In this document: positions 18,190 to 27,150 of the stretch, piece after piece
How the letters are laid out: every line of letters starts with the position of its first letter
Numbering within the stretch: the stretch's first letter is position 1
Assembly: GCA_902580945.1 (NCBI GenBank)
Contig: CACHML010000004.1
Span: 41,591 to 105,590, forward strand
DNA: 64,000 bases
Origin: an uncultured Pelagibacteraceae bacterium
Lineage (GTDB): Bacteria > Pseudomonadota > Alphaproteobacteria > Pelagibacterales > Pelagibacteraceae
Direction of reading: 5' to 3'
Made by a program: the position numbers and the translations under genes
Notes under the pieces: generated by a model
The model's database searches: none
What the model saw: the letters and a program-made list of their open reading frames with translations, nothing else
What the model was told of the DNA's origin: nothing

Positions 18190-19485
18190 ATGGCCATTTA
18201 TAAAAAAAATATAAACAATATATTTTATATTTTTATCACATCACATTTATTGATCTGGACATTGATTCCAACTTTTACAAATCATAATTTGCCATTAGAT
18301 ACAATTGAAGCCTTAGCGTGGGGAAGCAACTTAGATTGGGGATTTAATAAACATCCTCCAGTAAGTGCTTTTTTATCGGAAATAATTTATTTTATTTTTG
18401 GACCGCAAGATTGGGCGTATTATTTATTAAGTCAAATTTGTATTTTAGTTTCATTCGTTGTTATTTTTAAATTAGCAGAGGATTTTTTTGAAAATAAGGT
18501 TTATAGTTTTCTGTCTGTTTTATTGTTAGAGGGTATTTATTTCTATAACTTCACCACACCTGAGTTTAATGTAAACGTATGTATTATTCCTTTTTGGTCA
18601 CTTTCTATCTTTTATTTATGGAAAGGAATTAAAAGTAATAAAATATTAGATTGGATATTCCTCGGTCTTTTTGCTGGTCTTGGGTTTCTTTCTAAATATT
18701 TATTTGTCTATTTAGGTTTAGCAATAGCTGTTCTTTTAATTTATTTAATAATTAACAAAAAAACAAATTTTAAATGTTTGGTATCTTTAATTCCATTCTT
18801 TTTAATTTTATCTCCTCATATTATTTGGCTATCTGAGAATGATTATGTAACTATAACTTATGGACTAATGAGAACTGGATCAGATGAAGTAAATATTTTC
18901 AGTCATTTAAAGCACCCATTCATATTTTTTCTAAAACAAATTGGAATATTGATACCATTCTTACTTATGATTTTAGTATTAATAAACAAATTTAAAATAA
19001 ATATTAATTTGAATGACGATAAAATATTATTTTTGTTATCAATAAACTTAATCCCTCTTTTATTTATTTTTTTAACATCTTTTACTATGGGTGTTAAAAT
19101 AAGAACTATGTGGATGACACCGTTTTATATAAGTTTTGGTTTGTTATTTGTTTATATTTTCAAATCTGAAATTAATTTTGAAAAAATGAAAGCTTTTACT
19201 TCTCTCTTTTTAGTCTTATTTTTTATTTCCCCAATTTTATATGTATATGTTTCTATTTCAAAAACTGACAAAAGAACTGATTTTAATGGAAAAAAATTAG
19301 CAAAACAGGCTAAAAATTTTTATGAAACAGAGGCAAATGATCTTGGAAAAATGGAATATGTTAAGGGTAATGAGTGGATTGCGGGAAATATATCTTATCA
19401 TCTTCCAGAAAGACCAAAGTGGATTTATAGTTCAAAGGATCTTTACATGTGTAATAGAGATATGGAGTGTATAAAATATAAATGA
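18190..19485 (+). CDS. GT39/ArnT-like membrane glycosyltransferase
   Basis: A 431-residue polytopic protein of about 10-12 hydrophobic helices. The first periplasmic loop has the acidic site LPLDTIEALAWG and the HPP motif (GFNKHPPVSAFL) found in polyprenyl-phosphate-dependent transferases (PMT/ArnT/RgtA-like). These move a sugar from a lipid-phosphate donor to an acceptor on the periplasmic side. The ATG at 18190 is preferred over a TTG at 18172. First gene of the island; its TGA overlaps the ATG of the small membrane gene (ATGA). With the GT2 two genes on, it forms a typical donor-maker and transferase pair. Confidence 0.8.
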   Translation: MAIYKKNINNIFYIFITSHLLIWTLIPTFTNHNLPLDTIEALAWGSNLDWGFNKHPPVSAFLSEIIYFIFGPQDWAYYLLSQICILVSFVVIFKLAEDFFENKVYSFLSVLLLEGIYFYNFTTPEFNVNVCIIPFWSLSIFYLWKGIKSNKILDWIFLGLFAGLGFLSKYLFVYLGLAIAVLLIYLIINKKTNFKCLVSLIPFFLILSPHIIWLSENDYVTITYGLMRTGSDEVNIFSHLKHPFIFFLKQIGILIPFLLMILVLINKFKININLNDDKILFLLSINLIPLLFIFLTSFTMGVKIRTMWMTPFYISFGLLFVYIFKSEINFEKMKAFTSLFLVLFFISPILYVYVSISKTDKRTDFNGKKLAKQAKNFYETEANDLGKMEYVKGNEWIAGNISYHLPERPKWIYSSKDLYMCNRDMECIKYK

Positions 19486-19607
19486 AATTTCAATTAAACC
19501 AAAAAAATAAAAAACTTTTATTCATTATTGGAATAATTGCTTTAATAGAACTTTCAGGGTATGGTTTTTTTGCCTCTTTATTTAGATTAATAAGTTCAGT
19601 GAGTTAA
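19482..19607 (+). CDS. Small 41-residue single-pass membrane protein
   Basis: A short gene reading MKFQLNQKNKKLLF onward to a stop at 19605-19607. It starts by ATGA overlap with the GT39-like gene and ends by TAATG overlap with the GT2 gene, so both ends are locked into the operon. The basic N-terminus followed by a hydrophobic segment (about residues 12-36) predicts one membrane helix. Such peptides beside GT2/GT39 pairs could be assembly partners or a reduced flippase-like subunit; no family is recognised. The frame is real by context rather than by homology. Confidence 0.65.
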   Translation: MKFQLNQKNKKLLFIIGIIALIELSGYGFFASLFRLISSVS

Positions 19608-20476
19608 TGAATATTATAATATTAATTCCAGTATTTAATGACTTTAGATCAACATCAAAATTAATTGAAGAAATTGATAATAGTATTTCTAATTTGAATG
19701 CTTCATTTTCGGTAATAATAATAAATGATGCATCAACTGAAGAAAAAAAATTAGAAAATAAAAAATCAATAAATATAAAATCACTAAAACTAATAAATAT
19801 GAGAAATAATAGGGGCCATGCAAGATGCATTGCCGCTGGATTAAAATATATTTCAGAAAATGAAGATTTTGATTATGTAATACCTATGGATGGTGATGGG
19901 GAAGATAGACCTGAAGAGATAAAGAACTTTATAGAAAAGATTAAGGATAATCCTAATAGAAGTTTTGTTGGAGAAAGAGTAAAAAGATCAGAAGGTTTAA
20001 TTTTTAAAATCTGTTATTTTTTTCACAAAATAATTACTTATTCATTTACAGGAAAATTTATAAAATTCGGAAATTTCACTTGTCTTTCAAAGGAAACTGT
20101 TAATAAATTAATTGAAGAGAAAGCAACTTGGAGTAGTTTTTCTGGATCATTAGCAAAAACTGAAAGTAATTTAATTAATTCTCCATCAATAAGAGGTTCA
20201 AGATACTTTGGCCCTTCAAAGATGAGTTTTTTAAACTTAATAAATCATTCTCTAGCGATTATCGCTGTGTTTAAAACTGGGGTGATCTTTAGATCAATAG
20301 CATTTTATGCGATATATTTAATAATTATTGCTGATTATATAAGTGTAATTACAGCAATACCTCTAGCTTTAATCATTATTTTTGGTCTAGTTATTCTAAA
20401 AATCTCAGGAAGAGAAAATATGACAGAATTTAATAATTCTTTAACAAATATTTCGGATATTGACATTTTAAAATAG
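19607..20476 (+). CDS. GT2 glycosyltransferase, polyprenyl-phosphate sugar synthase type
   Basis: A 289-residue enzyme with an N-terminal GT-A domain: IILIPVFNDF, IIINDAST, NNRGHARCIAAGL and the metal-binding MDGDGEDRPEEI. Two C-terminal hydrophobic helices (about residues 222-270) anchor it, as in DPM1/ArnC/GtrB-like enzymes that load a sugar onto polyprenyl phosphate at the cytoplasmic face. The usual QRR-like acceptor motif is not obvious. It probably makes the lipid-linked donor for the GT39-like enzyme two genes upstream. Starts by TAATG overlap with the small membrane gene. Confidence 0.85.
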   Translation: MNIIILIPVFNDFRSTSKLIEEIDNSISNLNASFSVIIINDASTEEKKLENKKSINIKSLKLINMRNNRGHARCIAAGLKYISENEDFDYVIPMDGDGEDRPEEIKNFIEKIKDNPNRSFVGERVKRSEGLIFKICYFFHKIITYSFTGKFIKFGNFTCLSKETVNKLIEEKATWSSFSGSLAKTESNLINSPSIRGSRYFGPSKMSFLNLINHSLAIIAVFKTGVIFRSIAFYAIYLIIIADYISVITAIPLALIIIFGLVILKISGRENMTEFNNSLTNISDIDILK

Positions 20477-20489
20477 TATATTTTAAAAT
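20465..20489. repeat. Tandem ATTTTAAAAT palindromes
   Basis: The 10 bp palindrome ATTTTAAAAT occurs at 20465-20474 and again at 20480-20489, separated by AGTAT. It spans the end of the GT2 gene and ends 5 bp before the DUF1800 start, the only non-overlapping junction early in the island. It may be an internal promoter or operator, but AT content makes chance plausible. Confidence 0.4.
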
Positions 20490-20494
20490 AATTT

Positions 20495-21922
20495 ATGAAA
20501 AATTTTTATCGTAAAGTAGCATTTGGACTTGGACCAGACGATAAAACACCCTCTGACCCATTAATATGGGCAACAAATCAATTGAACGACATTCCTGAAT
20601 TTTCTTGGAAAGGGAAAATTTTACCAGAGAAAGAACTTAGAAATTATTATCGAGATTACGTTTATGGAGATAGAAAAGTTCTAAGAAAAAAATTTAAAAA
20701 TGACAAAGAAGGCTACAAAAGGGAAAAAAATAAGTTAAGGCATGCAACTGGTCAAAAATTTTGGTGGAACCTTGAACTTTGTATAAGGTATTCAGAAGCA
20801 TTAAAAAGTGAAACACCAGTTTTAGCAAAACTTTGGTACTTTTGGGGTAATCATTTCGCAATCAGTGAAAAAGATTTTTTAGCACAGTATACAACAGGTG
20901 CTTACCAAAGAGAGATCATTAGAGCTAATATGAATCAAAACTTTGAAAAAATGGCTCAAGAGGCAACTATTGGTTGGTCGATGATACATCACTTAGATAA
21001 TGAACAGAACATAGGACCAAAGAGTCAAGAAGCTAAATGGGCAAGAGAAAAAGGGAAGACAAAAGGTGTAAATGAAAATCATGCAAGGGAGCTTCTTGAA
21101 CTTCATACTGTGTCGCCAGATTGTGGATATACACAAGAAGATGTAATCCAAATGGCATATATTATGAGTGGCTGGAGACCTAAGTGGGGAAAGAAAAGAT
21201 TAGAGACTGGCGATGTCCATTTCAACCCTGACGCCCACGAGCCAGGTACTAAAATAGTTTTAGGTAAAAAATATAAAAGAGGTAGAAAAAGTTTATCAGT
21301 TGCAATCACAGATCTTGTTAATCACCCTTCCTGCAGAAAGTTTATTGCAATGAAACTCTGTAGATATTTAATCACAGATAACCCGACTGAAGAAATGATG
21401 AAACCAATTATAAAAGCTTGGGAAAAATCAGATGGTTTTTTACCAGAGGTTCATAAAGCTGCTATAGAAGTTGCTTTTAGTTATTCTGATAAATATAATA
21501 AATTTCAGAATCCAGAAAACTGGCTATTACAAATGAGCAAAATGGCTGATGTTGATTTAATCCCATCTCCTTCATTTATGAATCTTTATCAACTTGGAAA
21601 TAAACCGATTAAAGATCAAAGAGCCTTAGAAAGATTGATGGATGAGCTTGGACAACATCCTTATTTAGCAAAACAACCAAATGGATGGTCAGATATTTCA
21701 GAGGATTGGATGTCACCAGAGTTACTAATTAGAAGGCTGGTTTATGCAAGAGAAGCTTATTATAAAAAGTCAGGCAAGTCACAGACAACTGAATTCTATG
21801 AAAAAATGATTGAAAAAAATTATGATAATCCAAGCGAAATTTTACAAATTATAAATCAGCATAAAGAGCTTGTTCATAAACATGTTATTTTATTTAATTT
21901 ACCGGAGACGCTTAAATCATGA
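20495..21922 (+). CDS. DUF1800 family protein
   Basis: A 475-residue all-helical protein. The family hallmark NHARELLELHTV (around residues 194-205) and GYTQEDVIQMAYIMSGW are clear, as are NHPSCRKFIAMKLCRYLI and the C-terminal QPNGWSDISEDWMSPELLIRR. Biochemical function is unknown; family members almost always pair with DUF1501, as here (ATGA overlap). There is no signal peptide at the N-terminus (MKNFYRKVAFGLG) and an in-frame stop just upstream excludes a longer start, although the partner is Tat-exported. Confidence 0.9.
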   Translation: MKNFYRKVAFGLGPDDKTPSDPLIWATNQLNDIPEFSWKGKILPEKELRNYYRDYVYGDRKVLRKKFKNDKEGYKREKNKLRHATGQKFWWNLELCIRYSEALKSETPVLAKLWYFWGNHFAISEKDFLAQYTTGAYQREIIRANMNQNFEKMAQEATIGWSMIHHLDNEQNIGPKSQEAKWAREKGKTKGVNENHARELLELHTVSPDCGYTQEDVIQMAYIMSGWRPKWGKKRLETGDVHFNPDAHEPGTKIVLGKKYKRGRKSLSVAITDLVNHPSCRKFIAMKLCRYLITDNPTEEMMKPIIKAWEKSDGFLPEVHKAAIEVAFSYSDKYNKFQNPENWLLQMSKMADVDLIPSPSFMNLYQLGNKPIKDQRALERLMDELGQHPYLAKQPNGWSDISEDWMSPELLIRRLVYAREAYYKKSGKSQTTEFYEKMIEKNYDNPSEILQIINQHKELVHKHVILFNLPETLKS

Positions 21923-23076
21923 AGATATCAAGAAGAAATTTTTTGAAAGGGTCAGCCACTACTTTATTTTTGGCTGGTTTTAGTTTTCCAGTTTTAGCAA
22001 ATACAGACAAGAAAAAAAATCTTGTAGTTATAATGTTAAGAGGTGGAATGGATGGTTTGTGTGCTGTTCCAATAATTGGAGATAAGAATTTTGAGAAAAG
22101 AAGAAAAGATTTGATTTTAGATGAAACACTAAAGTTAAATTCCGATTTTGCGCTTCATCCTAAACTAAAAAATTTTCATAATTTGTGGCAAAACGATCTG
22201 GGAGCAATTGTTCATGCAACAAATATTCCATATACTAAAAGATCTCATTTTGATGGACAAAACTTAATGGAAACAGGGGGTCATATCCCTTACTCCATAA
22301 AAACTGGTTGGTTAGGAAGAGGAATGAAATTAGCAGAATTGAAAGGTGATGGTCTTGCATTGGCATTACCAATGCCTTTACTTCTTAGAGGAATTCCTAG
22401 TAATGATAATTTTTATCCTTCAAAAAAAAGACTTCCAAGAACAGAACTTTTACAACTTTTGAAATCAGTTTATGCAGATAAATCCGAACATGAATTAGCA
22501 AATATGATGGAGATAATTGCTAACAGATCTATGATGAACAATGGAGGCAACTCTATGTCTAGAAAGAATTCATCTCTAGCCCATAAGGCAGGTTTAGAAC
22601 TAAAAAAAATCAATGGTCCAAGGGTTGCAGTTTTTGAAGTTGATGGATTTGATACACATGCTGCTCAGGGTGGAGTGAATGGTTCACATTCAGATAGTTT
22701 GATTGAAATGGATTCAATTTTTAAAAGTTTAGAGAAAGGTCTAGGATCAGAGATAGAAAACACTTTAGTTTTAACCTTAACAGAATTTGGAAGAACAATT
22801 AAACAAAATGGAGGTCGCGGAACAGAGCATGGTTATGGTTCTGCAATTTTTATGGCAGGTGGTCTTTTAAAAAAATCTCAAGTTTATACAGACTGGCCAG
22901 GACTTAAGCGAAAGGAATTATTTGAAGGAAGAGATTTAAATTCAACAATTGATGCTAGATCTATTTATGCATCAGCTATGTCCACAGTGTTTGATATTGA
23001 TTTCAAAAGAATTCAGAAAGAAGTTTTCTGGGGGGATAAACTACAAAATTTATCAGAGAAATTATTTAAAGTTTGA
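21919..23076 (+). CDS. DUF1501 family protein, Tat-exported
   Basis: A 385-residue protein with a clear twin-arginine signal (SRRNFLKGSATTLFLAGF, cleavage near VLA). The alkaline-phosphatase/sulfatase-like fold is suggested by IMLRGGMDGLCAVP, FEVDGFDTHAAQGG, and TEFGRTIKQNGGRGTEHG, where Asp, His and Thr could bind metal. Export folded through Tat implies a cofactor or metal acquired in the cytoplasm. Function of the family is unknown. Coupled to DUF1800 (ATGA) and to the next glycosidase-like gene (TGATG). Confidence 0.9.
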   Translation: MKISRRNFLKGSATTLFLAGFSFPVLANTDKKKNLVVIMLRGGMDGLCAVPIIGDKNFEKRRKDLILDETLKLNSDFALHPKLKNFHNLWQNDLGAIVHATNIPYTKRSHFDGQNLMETGGHIPYSIKTGWLGRGMKLAELKGDGLALALPMPLLLRGIPSNDNFYPSKKRLPRTELLQLLKSVYADKSEHELANMMEIIANRSMMNNGGNSMSRKNSSLAHKAGLELKKINGPRVAVFEVDGFDTHAAQGGVNGSHSDSLIEMDSIFKSLEKGLGSEIENTLVLTLTEFGRTIKQNGGRGTEHGYGSAIFMAGGLLKKSQVYTDWPGLKRKELFEGRDLNSTIDARSIYASAMSTVFDIDFKRIQKEVFWGDKLQNLSEKLFKV

Positions 23077-24086
23077 TGAAAAGTATACTAACAATTTTAT
23101 TATCATTTTTATTGTTAACAAACTTTGCAAATTCTCAATCTAGATTTGGTGAATTAACCGAAATGCGAGATAAAAAAATGCGTGGCAAAGATGGACAATG
23201 GGTTAGACCTCATCCAGGGCCCTTTGTTTGGAATCATATAGAGAGTGAAAAAGGTAAATTTTTTTGGGAAGATGCTGATAAATATGTTTTATATGCACAG
23301 GAACACAACCAAACAATTTTAGCAACCATATGGCCTCATACAAATTGGGATCAAAAATCTTGCAAAAGAAAAAAAGCTAGAAGTCCATTTGGGAAACATT
23401 TTACAAAATATTTAAGCAAACCCTGTTCCATGGAAGATTATAAAACTTTTCTTATAAAATTGGTGGATAGATATGATGGAGATGGCTCGAATGATATGCC
23501 TGGATTAACAAAACCAATTATATATTGGGATGTCATGAATGAACCTGAGTTTGATATGTTTTTTAAAGGTAGTGAGGAAGATTTTGTAGAAATTTTTAAT
23601 TTTTCTTCAAAAGTAATTAAAGAACAGCAACCAGATGCAGTTATCGTTATGGCTGGAGCTGCAGGAATGTTTCCAGAAAATAAAAAATATTGGAAATCAG
23701 CTTTGCCAAAAATTAAGGACCATTTTGATATTGCAAATATTCACCATATAAGCGGACCAGATGGACAGTGTGATAAACAGCTTTGGGTTGATGAATTTGC
23801 TGATTTATTAAAAAGTGTTGATGTTGATAAACCAATTTGGTTGACAGAGGCTATGACCTGTGGCCCTCCAATAAAAGCTTATGTAAATGCTTTCCTGAAT
23901 GGAGCTGAATTAATTATTGATGTAGGTGTAAACGCACCTGGTAAAAAAATGTCAAAGAAAAGTAGAAAAAAATTAAATGAGTTTATAACCGAATATGATG
24001 GTTTTACATCAATAAAGTCTATTTCAAAAGAAGAGGTAGAGTTTACTTATAAAGATGGTTCAACAAAAAATTTAAAGCTTAACTAA
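23076..24086 (+). CDS. Secreted GH-A-like glycoside hydrolase
   Basis: A 336-residue protein with a Sec signal peptide (cleavage near ANS, residue 20) and a TIM-barrel pattern. The GH-A clan acid/base is Glu156 in WDVMNEPEF and the nucleophile is Glu258 in IWLTEAM, the correct order and spacing for retaining enzymes; HHISGP supports the active-site wall. The best resemblance is to xylosidase/arabinofuranosidase-like barrels (GH39/GH10-like), but no subfamily can be named. The ATG at 23076 overlaps the DUF1501 stop (TGATG); a TTG at 23073 is less likely. Substrate is probably an envelope or marine glycan. Confidence 0.75.
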   Translation: MKSILTILLSFLLLTNFANSQSRFGELTEMRDKKMRGKDGQWVRPHPGPFVWNHIESEKGKFFWEDADKYVLYAQEHNQTILATIWPHTNWDQKSCKRKKARSPFGKHFTKYLSKPCSMEDYKTFLIKLVDRYDGDGSNDMPGLTKPIIYWDVMNEPEFDMFFKGSEEDFVEIFNFSSKVIKEQQPDAVIVMAGAAGMFPENKKYWKSALPKIKDHFDIANIHHISGPDGQCDKQLWVDEFADLLKSVDVDKPIWLTEAMTCGPPIKAYVNAFLNGAELIIDVGVNAPGKKMSKKSRKKLNEFITEYDGFTSIKSISKEEVEFTYKDGSTKNLKLN

Positions 24087-24095
24087 AATATACAA

Positions 24096-25100
24096 ATGAA
24101 AAAAATCAATTTAATATTTTTTTTAATCTTATTTTTAGTGTCATCAAATTCTTATGCAGAAAAGTGGCATATTAATATGAAGAAAAAAGAAAAAAAAGAT
24201 TTTGCTAATTATGTGCTAAAAGCTCAATCAGATAATAAAATGGTTTTTACTTTAAGAAATATTAAAAATCCAAATATTTATAAATTTTTTGACAAGCTTG
24301 AGGATAGAATGGGCGTTGCCGAAAAAGGAATAGAATTCGATTTAAAGTATTCATACAAAGGTCATAAACTTGATTGGAAAAGATTTGGCATTGAGGGTCA
24401 TGCTCAAAGATTTCAAATCATGGAACCTTATAAAGAAACTACAAAAAAAAATAAAACAAAATGGTATAGAGTTGGTTATTTCGTTCCAGTGGATATAAGA
24501 ACTGACAAGCATACAATATCTTTATTTGATTTTAAAAAACTTTACGGTAAAGGAGAAAAAACCCATGATGGAGCGTTTAACATTGTAAATAATAGATTTA
24601 CATGGAACTTTAACTCTCCAAATTATACAGCGTATAAAAATGAAATGGGCGCTGAATACTTTTATCCAGAACATTATGTTGTTAATCTTGATCCTAACTT
24701 TTCTCCATTAAAAGGTAAGTGGGTTAATATTTTATTAAATATTAAGTGGGCTGAAAAAGGTTTTATGCATTTGTGGATTGATGGCACTTTAAGATCTAGT
24801 TATTTTGGAGATACATTAGCAGGAGCATCTAGTGTTAGATTTAAATTTGGACCATACAGACACCATATGCATCAGGCAACCAATGAAGGTTTAGAAGTTC
24901 CAGATCTTAAAATTAGATACTCTAACGTTGGTAAAGCTGACAAATGTGAAGATTTATGGAGCGGATGTAATGAAATTATAAGTCAACTATCAGATCAATC
25001 ACAACTTAAAGGAGTTAGGGTTGTTGTATTATGTAAAACTGCTCCACAATCTAGTACTTGCAAAAATTTAGGCTACCCAAATAATCCAAGACCTTTTTAA
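24096..25100 (+). CDS. Secreted heparin-lyase-I-like protein, paralogue 1
   Basis: A 334-residue protein with a Sec signal (cleavage after SYA) and a beta-rich jelly-roll pattern typical of the Polysacc_lyase (heparin lyase I-like) family: KWYRVGYFVPVDI, the TWNFNS strand, GKWVNILLNIKWAE, GFMHLWIDGTLRSSYFG and RFKFGPYRHHM. The phrase 'W-x-D-G' followed by a 'G-x-Y' strand is a family trademark. A C-terminal Cys pair (DKCEDLWSGC) recurs in its two paralogues. Catalytic His/Tyr candidates are in GPYRHHMHQ. Lyase activity is inferred from fold. Starts 9 bp after the glycosidase gene. Confidence 0.7.
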   Translation: MKKINLIFFLILFLVSSNSYAEKWHINMKKKEKKDFANYVLKAQSDNKMVFTLRNIKNPNIYKFFDKLEDRMGVAEKGIEFDLKYSYKGHKLDWKRFGIEGHAQRFQIMEPYKETTKKNKTKWYRVGYFVPVDIRTDKHTISLFDFKKLYGKGEKTHDGAFNIVNNRFTWNFNSPNYTAYKNEMGAEYFYPEHYVVNLDPNFSPLKGKWVNILLNIKWAEKGFMHLWIDGTLRSSYFGDTLAGASSVRFKFGPYRHHMHQATNEGLEVPDLKIRYSNVGKADKCEDLWSGCNEIISQLSDQSQLKGVRVVVLCKTAPQSSTCKNLGYPNNPRPF

Positions 25101-26020
25101 TGTTAAAAAAATTTTTATTATTTTTAATGACATTTTCTATGATCAATGGGGCTGCATTTGCTAAAACAAAATTTTCGCAAGTCAAAAAAGCTTTAAAAGA
25201 AGATAAATATGGAAGAGCTATTCCCGAACAATTTCATTTTCTAAATGCGAGACATGCAGTTAATCCTGTTTCTGTATCTGACTTTTCTATAGTTGGGGAA
25301 AAATCAATTAGATTTGAACTAAATGACGGTGAATGTGGTTATGAACCAAAATGGAGTGATTGTGAAAATGATAGAGAAAGAACTGAGCTTTACTATAAAA
25401 GATACCCATCAAAAGCTGAGCGATGGTATCAATTTTATATTTTCTTACCAAAAGATTATAATTCTGTTGCACCATCTAAGATGTCATTAATACAATGGAA
25501 GAGACACAAGCCTTCAAAAGTTTTAGTCATGTTTCAACATATGCATGCAGGTTTAACTTTTAATAGAAATGGAGATACATTTACAGACTCTTACGTACTA
25601 CTAAAAAAAAATGATGAATTACTAGGAAATTGGACTCAAATTATATTTAATACTAATTGGCACCCTGACCCCGATAAGGGTTTCATGAAGGTCTGGATAG
25701 ATGGACAATTAAAGATTGATTTTAAGGGTATTTCAAATCACCCAAGCAAAGGTAAGGAGCAAAGTTTAAGATATGGATTATATAATAGCTCAATGTCTAG
25801 ATATAAAAATATATTTGAAACAAAGAAAATGCCTCAAAGAATTATTTTTTTTGATGGGGTACGATCTGAAAAAAAATGTGAAAAATTATTTAACAAATCT
25901 GAATGTCAAAAACTTGAGTCTCAAAATGTTGAAAAATATGAAGTTTACTCATATAGAAAAAATGATAAAAAATTTAATCCTAGCCATATTCTTGAGGTTT
26001 CAAAATCATTTTTGAAATGA
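25100..26020 (+). CDS. Secreted heparin-lyase-I-like protein, paralogue 2
   Basis: A 306-residue relative of the upstream gene with a Sec signal (cleavage near AFA, residue 21). Strands match the family closely: DRERTELYYKRYPSKAERWY, YQFYIFLPKDY, LIQWKRH, WTQIIFNTNWHPDPDKG, FMKVWIDGQLKIDFKG and LRYGLYNSSMSR. The ERTEL/QWK pattern is the classic sugar-binding groove of the Polysacc_lyase family, making this the best preserved of the three. The C-terminal Cys pair appears as KKCEKLFNKSEC. TAATG overlap upstream and ATGA overlap downstream. Confidence 0.75.
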   Translation: MLKKFLLFLMTFSMINGAAFAKTKFSQVKKALKEDKYGRAIPEQFHFLNARHAVNPVSVSDFSIVGEKSIRFELNDGECGYEPKWSDCENDRERTELYYKRYPSKAERWYQFYIFLPKDYNSVAPSKMSLIQWKRHKPSKVLVMFQHMHAGLTFNRNGDTFTDSYVLLKKNDELLGNWTQIIFNTNWHPDPDKGFMKVWIDGQLKIDFKGISNHPSKGKEQSLRYGLYNSSMSRYKNIFETKKMPQRIIFFDGVRSEKKCEKLFNKSECQKLESQNVEKYEVYSYRKNDKKFNPSHILEVSKSFLK

Positions 26021-27150
26021 AAAAAATTTATTTAACTTTATTTGGCATATTTTTATGTTTATCTGCTGAAGCAAATGTTAAATCTAAAGATATATCTTTT
26101 CCAAAACATTTTTATACAGATAAGATTAAATCATGCTCTTATGTGGGTAGTGAGACTTTTAAATCTAAATATAAAAAAGCTAGAATTGAAAGCTTAATAG
26201 GTTTAGATTGGATGAGTGAATGGGCGCTTGGTAATTCTAGAAGTGTAAATCACCTAAATCTAACTGGTCCAATGAGCTCGTTTGCTGTTGCTACCCATAA
26301 TGCAATTGGCGATAATGATATAACTGACATTGATGCCGCTAAAGAAATATTGATTAAAATTGCTAAAGCAAATGTTTTACTAGATACAATCGGTAAAGAA
26401 GAGTTAAAAAAGAAACCAAAATGTTGGAAAGATGGAAATCCCGAGGCACCTTGCTGGTATCATGCATATGAATTTGCAAGGGATGCTTTTACAAATTATT
26501 TGCTGATAGCAATTTATCTTAAAGATTACTTAAGTGATAAAGAAATTAAAATTGTTAACAAGTATATTAAAAAAATGCATAAAAAATTTATTAAGCCTGA
26601 AGAATTTTTAGAGAAAGAAAAAGGATTTTATGCGATGGGAAACGGAGGAATTCCAAACTTAGCTTATGCTCATTGGACAAACAATAAAAAACTAGCAGCA
26701 AAAGAATTCAATTTTAGATTTAAAAATATAGAGGAAGTGTTTTATGATGATGGCTATATCAATAATAATTCTTTTAGAGGGTTTCGAGCCTTATGGTATC
26801 ACTCTTATGGTTTAAATTCAGCTTTAGGATACATCTATTTAGCTAAAAATTGGGGGGCTAAAGTTCCAGACTCAGTTATCAATAGAATTACTAAAGCAGC
26901 AGAAGTATTAAATTTAGGGATCACTGATTATGAAAGTTTCTCCTCAAGAAAATACGATGGTAAGCAAAAAAATAATCAATATAAAAAACATAATGCTAGA
27001 AAGCACACACATCAAGAGGCTTTAGCTATTGATACCTTAATGGAAATGGTAACTGGAATAAAACATGAAAAAGATATTACTTATTTAGCCAAAAGACCAA
27101 AGTATGGCATAGACAATCTAATTGGATTTAATGCTAATTGTATAAAATGA
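26017..27150 (+). CDS. Secreted alginate-lyase-like (alpha/alpha-toroid) protein
   Basis: A 377-residue protein with a signal peptide (cleavage near AEA, residue 19). The segment FRGFRALWYHSYGLNSALG (about residues 253-271) has the Arg, Tyr261 and His262 arrangement of the alginate lyase (PL5/Alginate_lyase) helical-toroid fold, in which Tyr and Arg act in beta-elimination of uronic acids. CWYHAYEFARDAFTNYLL supplies an earlier helix with a conserved Tyr/His. Polyuronate cleavage is inferred; some relatives act on secreted polymers during export. Coupled by ATGA overlaps on both sides, between two lyase-like paralogues. Confidence 0.7.
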   Translation: MKKIYLTLFGIFLCLSAEANVKSKDISFPKHFYTDKIKSCSYVGSETFKSKYKKARIESLIGLDWMSEWALGNSRSVNHLNLTGPMSSFAVATHNAIGDNDITDIDAAKEILIKIAKANVLLDTIGKEELKKKPKCWKDGNPEAPCWYHAYEFARDAFTNYLLIAIYLKDYLSDKEIKIVNKYIKKMHKKFIKPEEFLEKEKGFYAMGNGGIPNLAYAHWTNNKKLAAKEFNFRFKNIEEVFYDDGYINNNSFRGFRALWYHSYGLNSALGYIYLAKNWGAKVPDSVINRITKAAEVLNLGITDYESFSSRKYDGKQKNNQYKKHNARKHTHQEALAIDTLMEMVTGIKHEKDITYLAKRPKYGIDNLIGFNANCIK

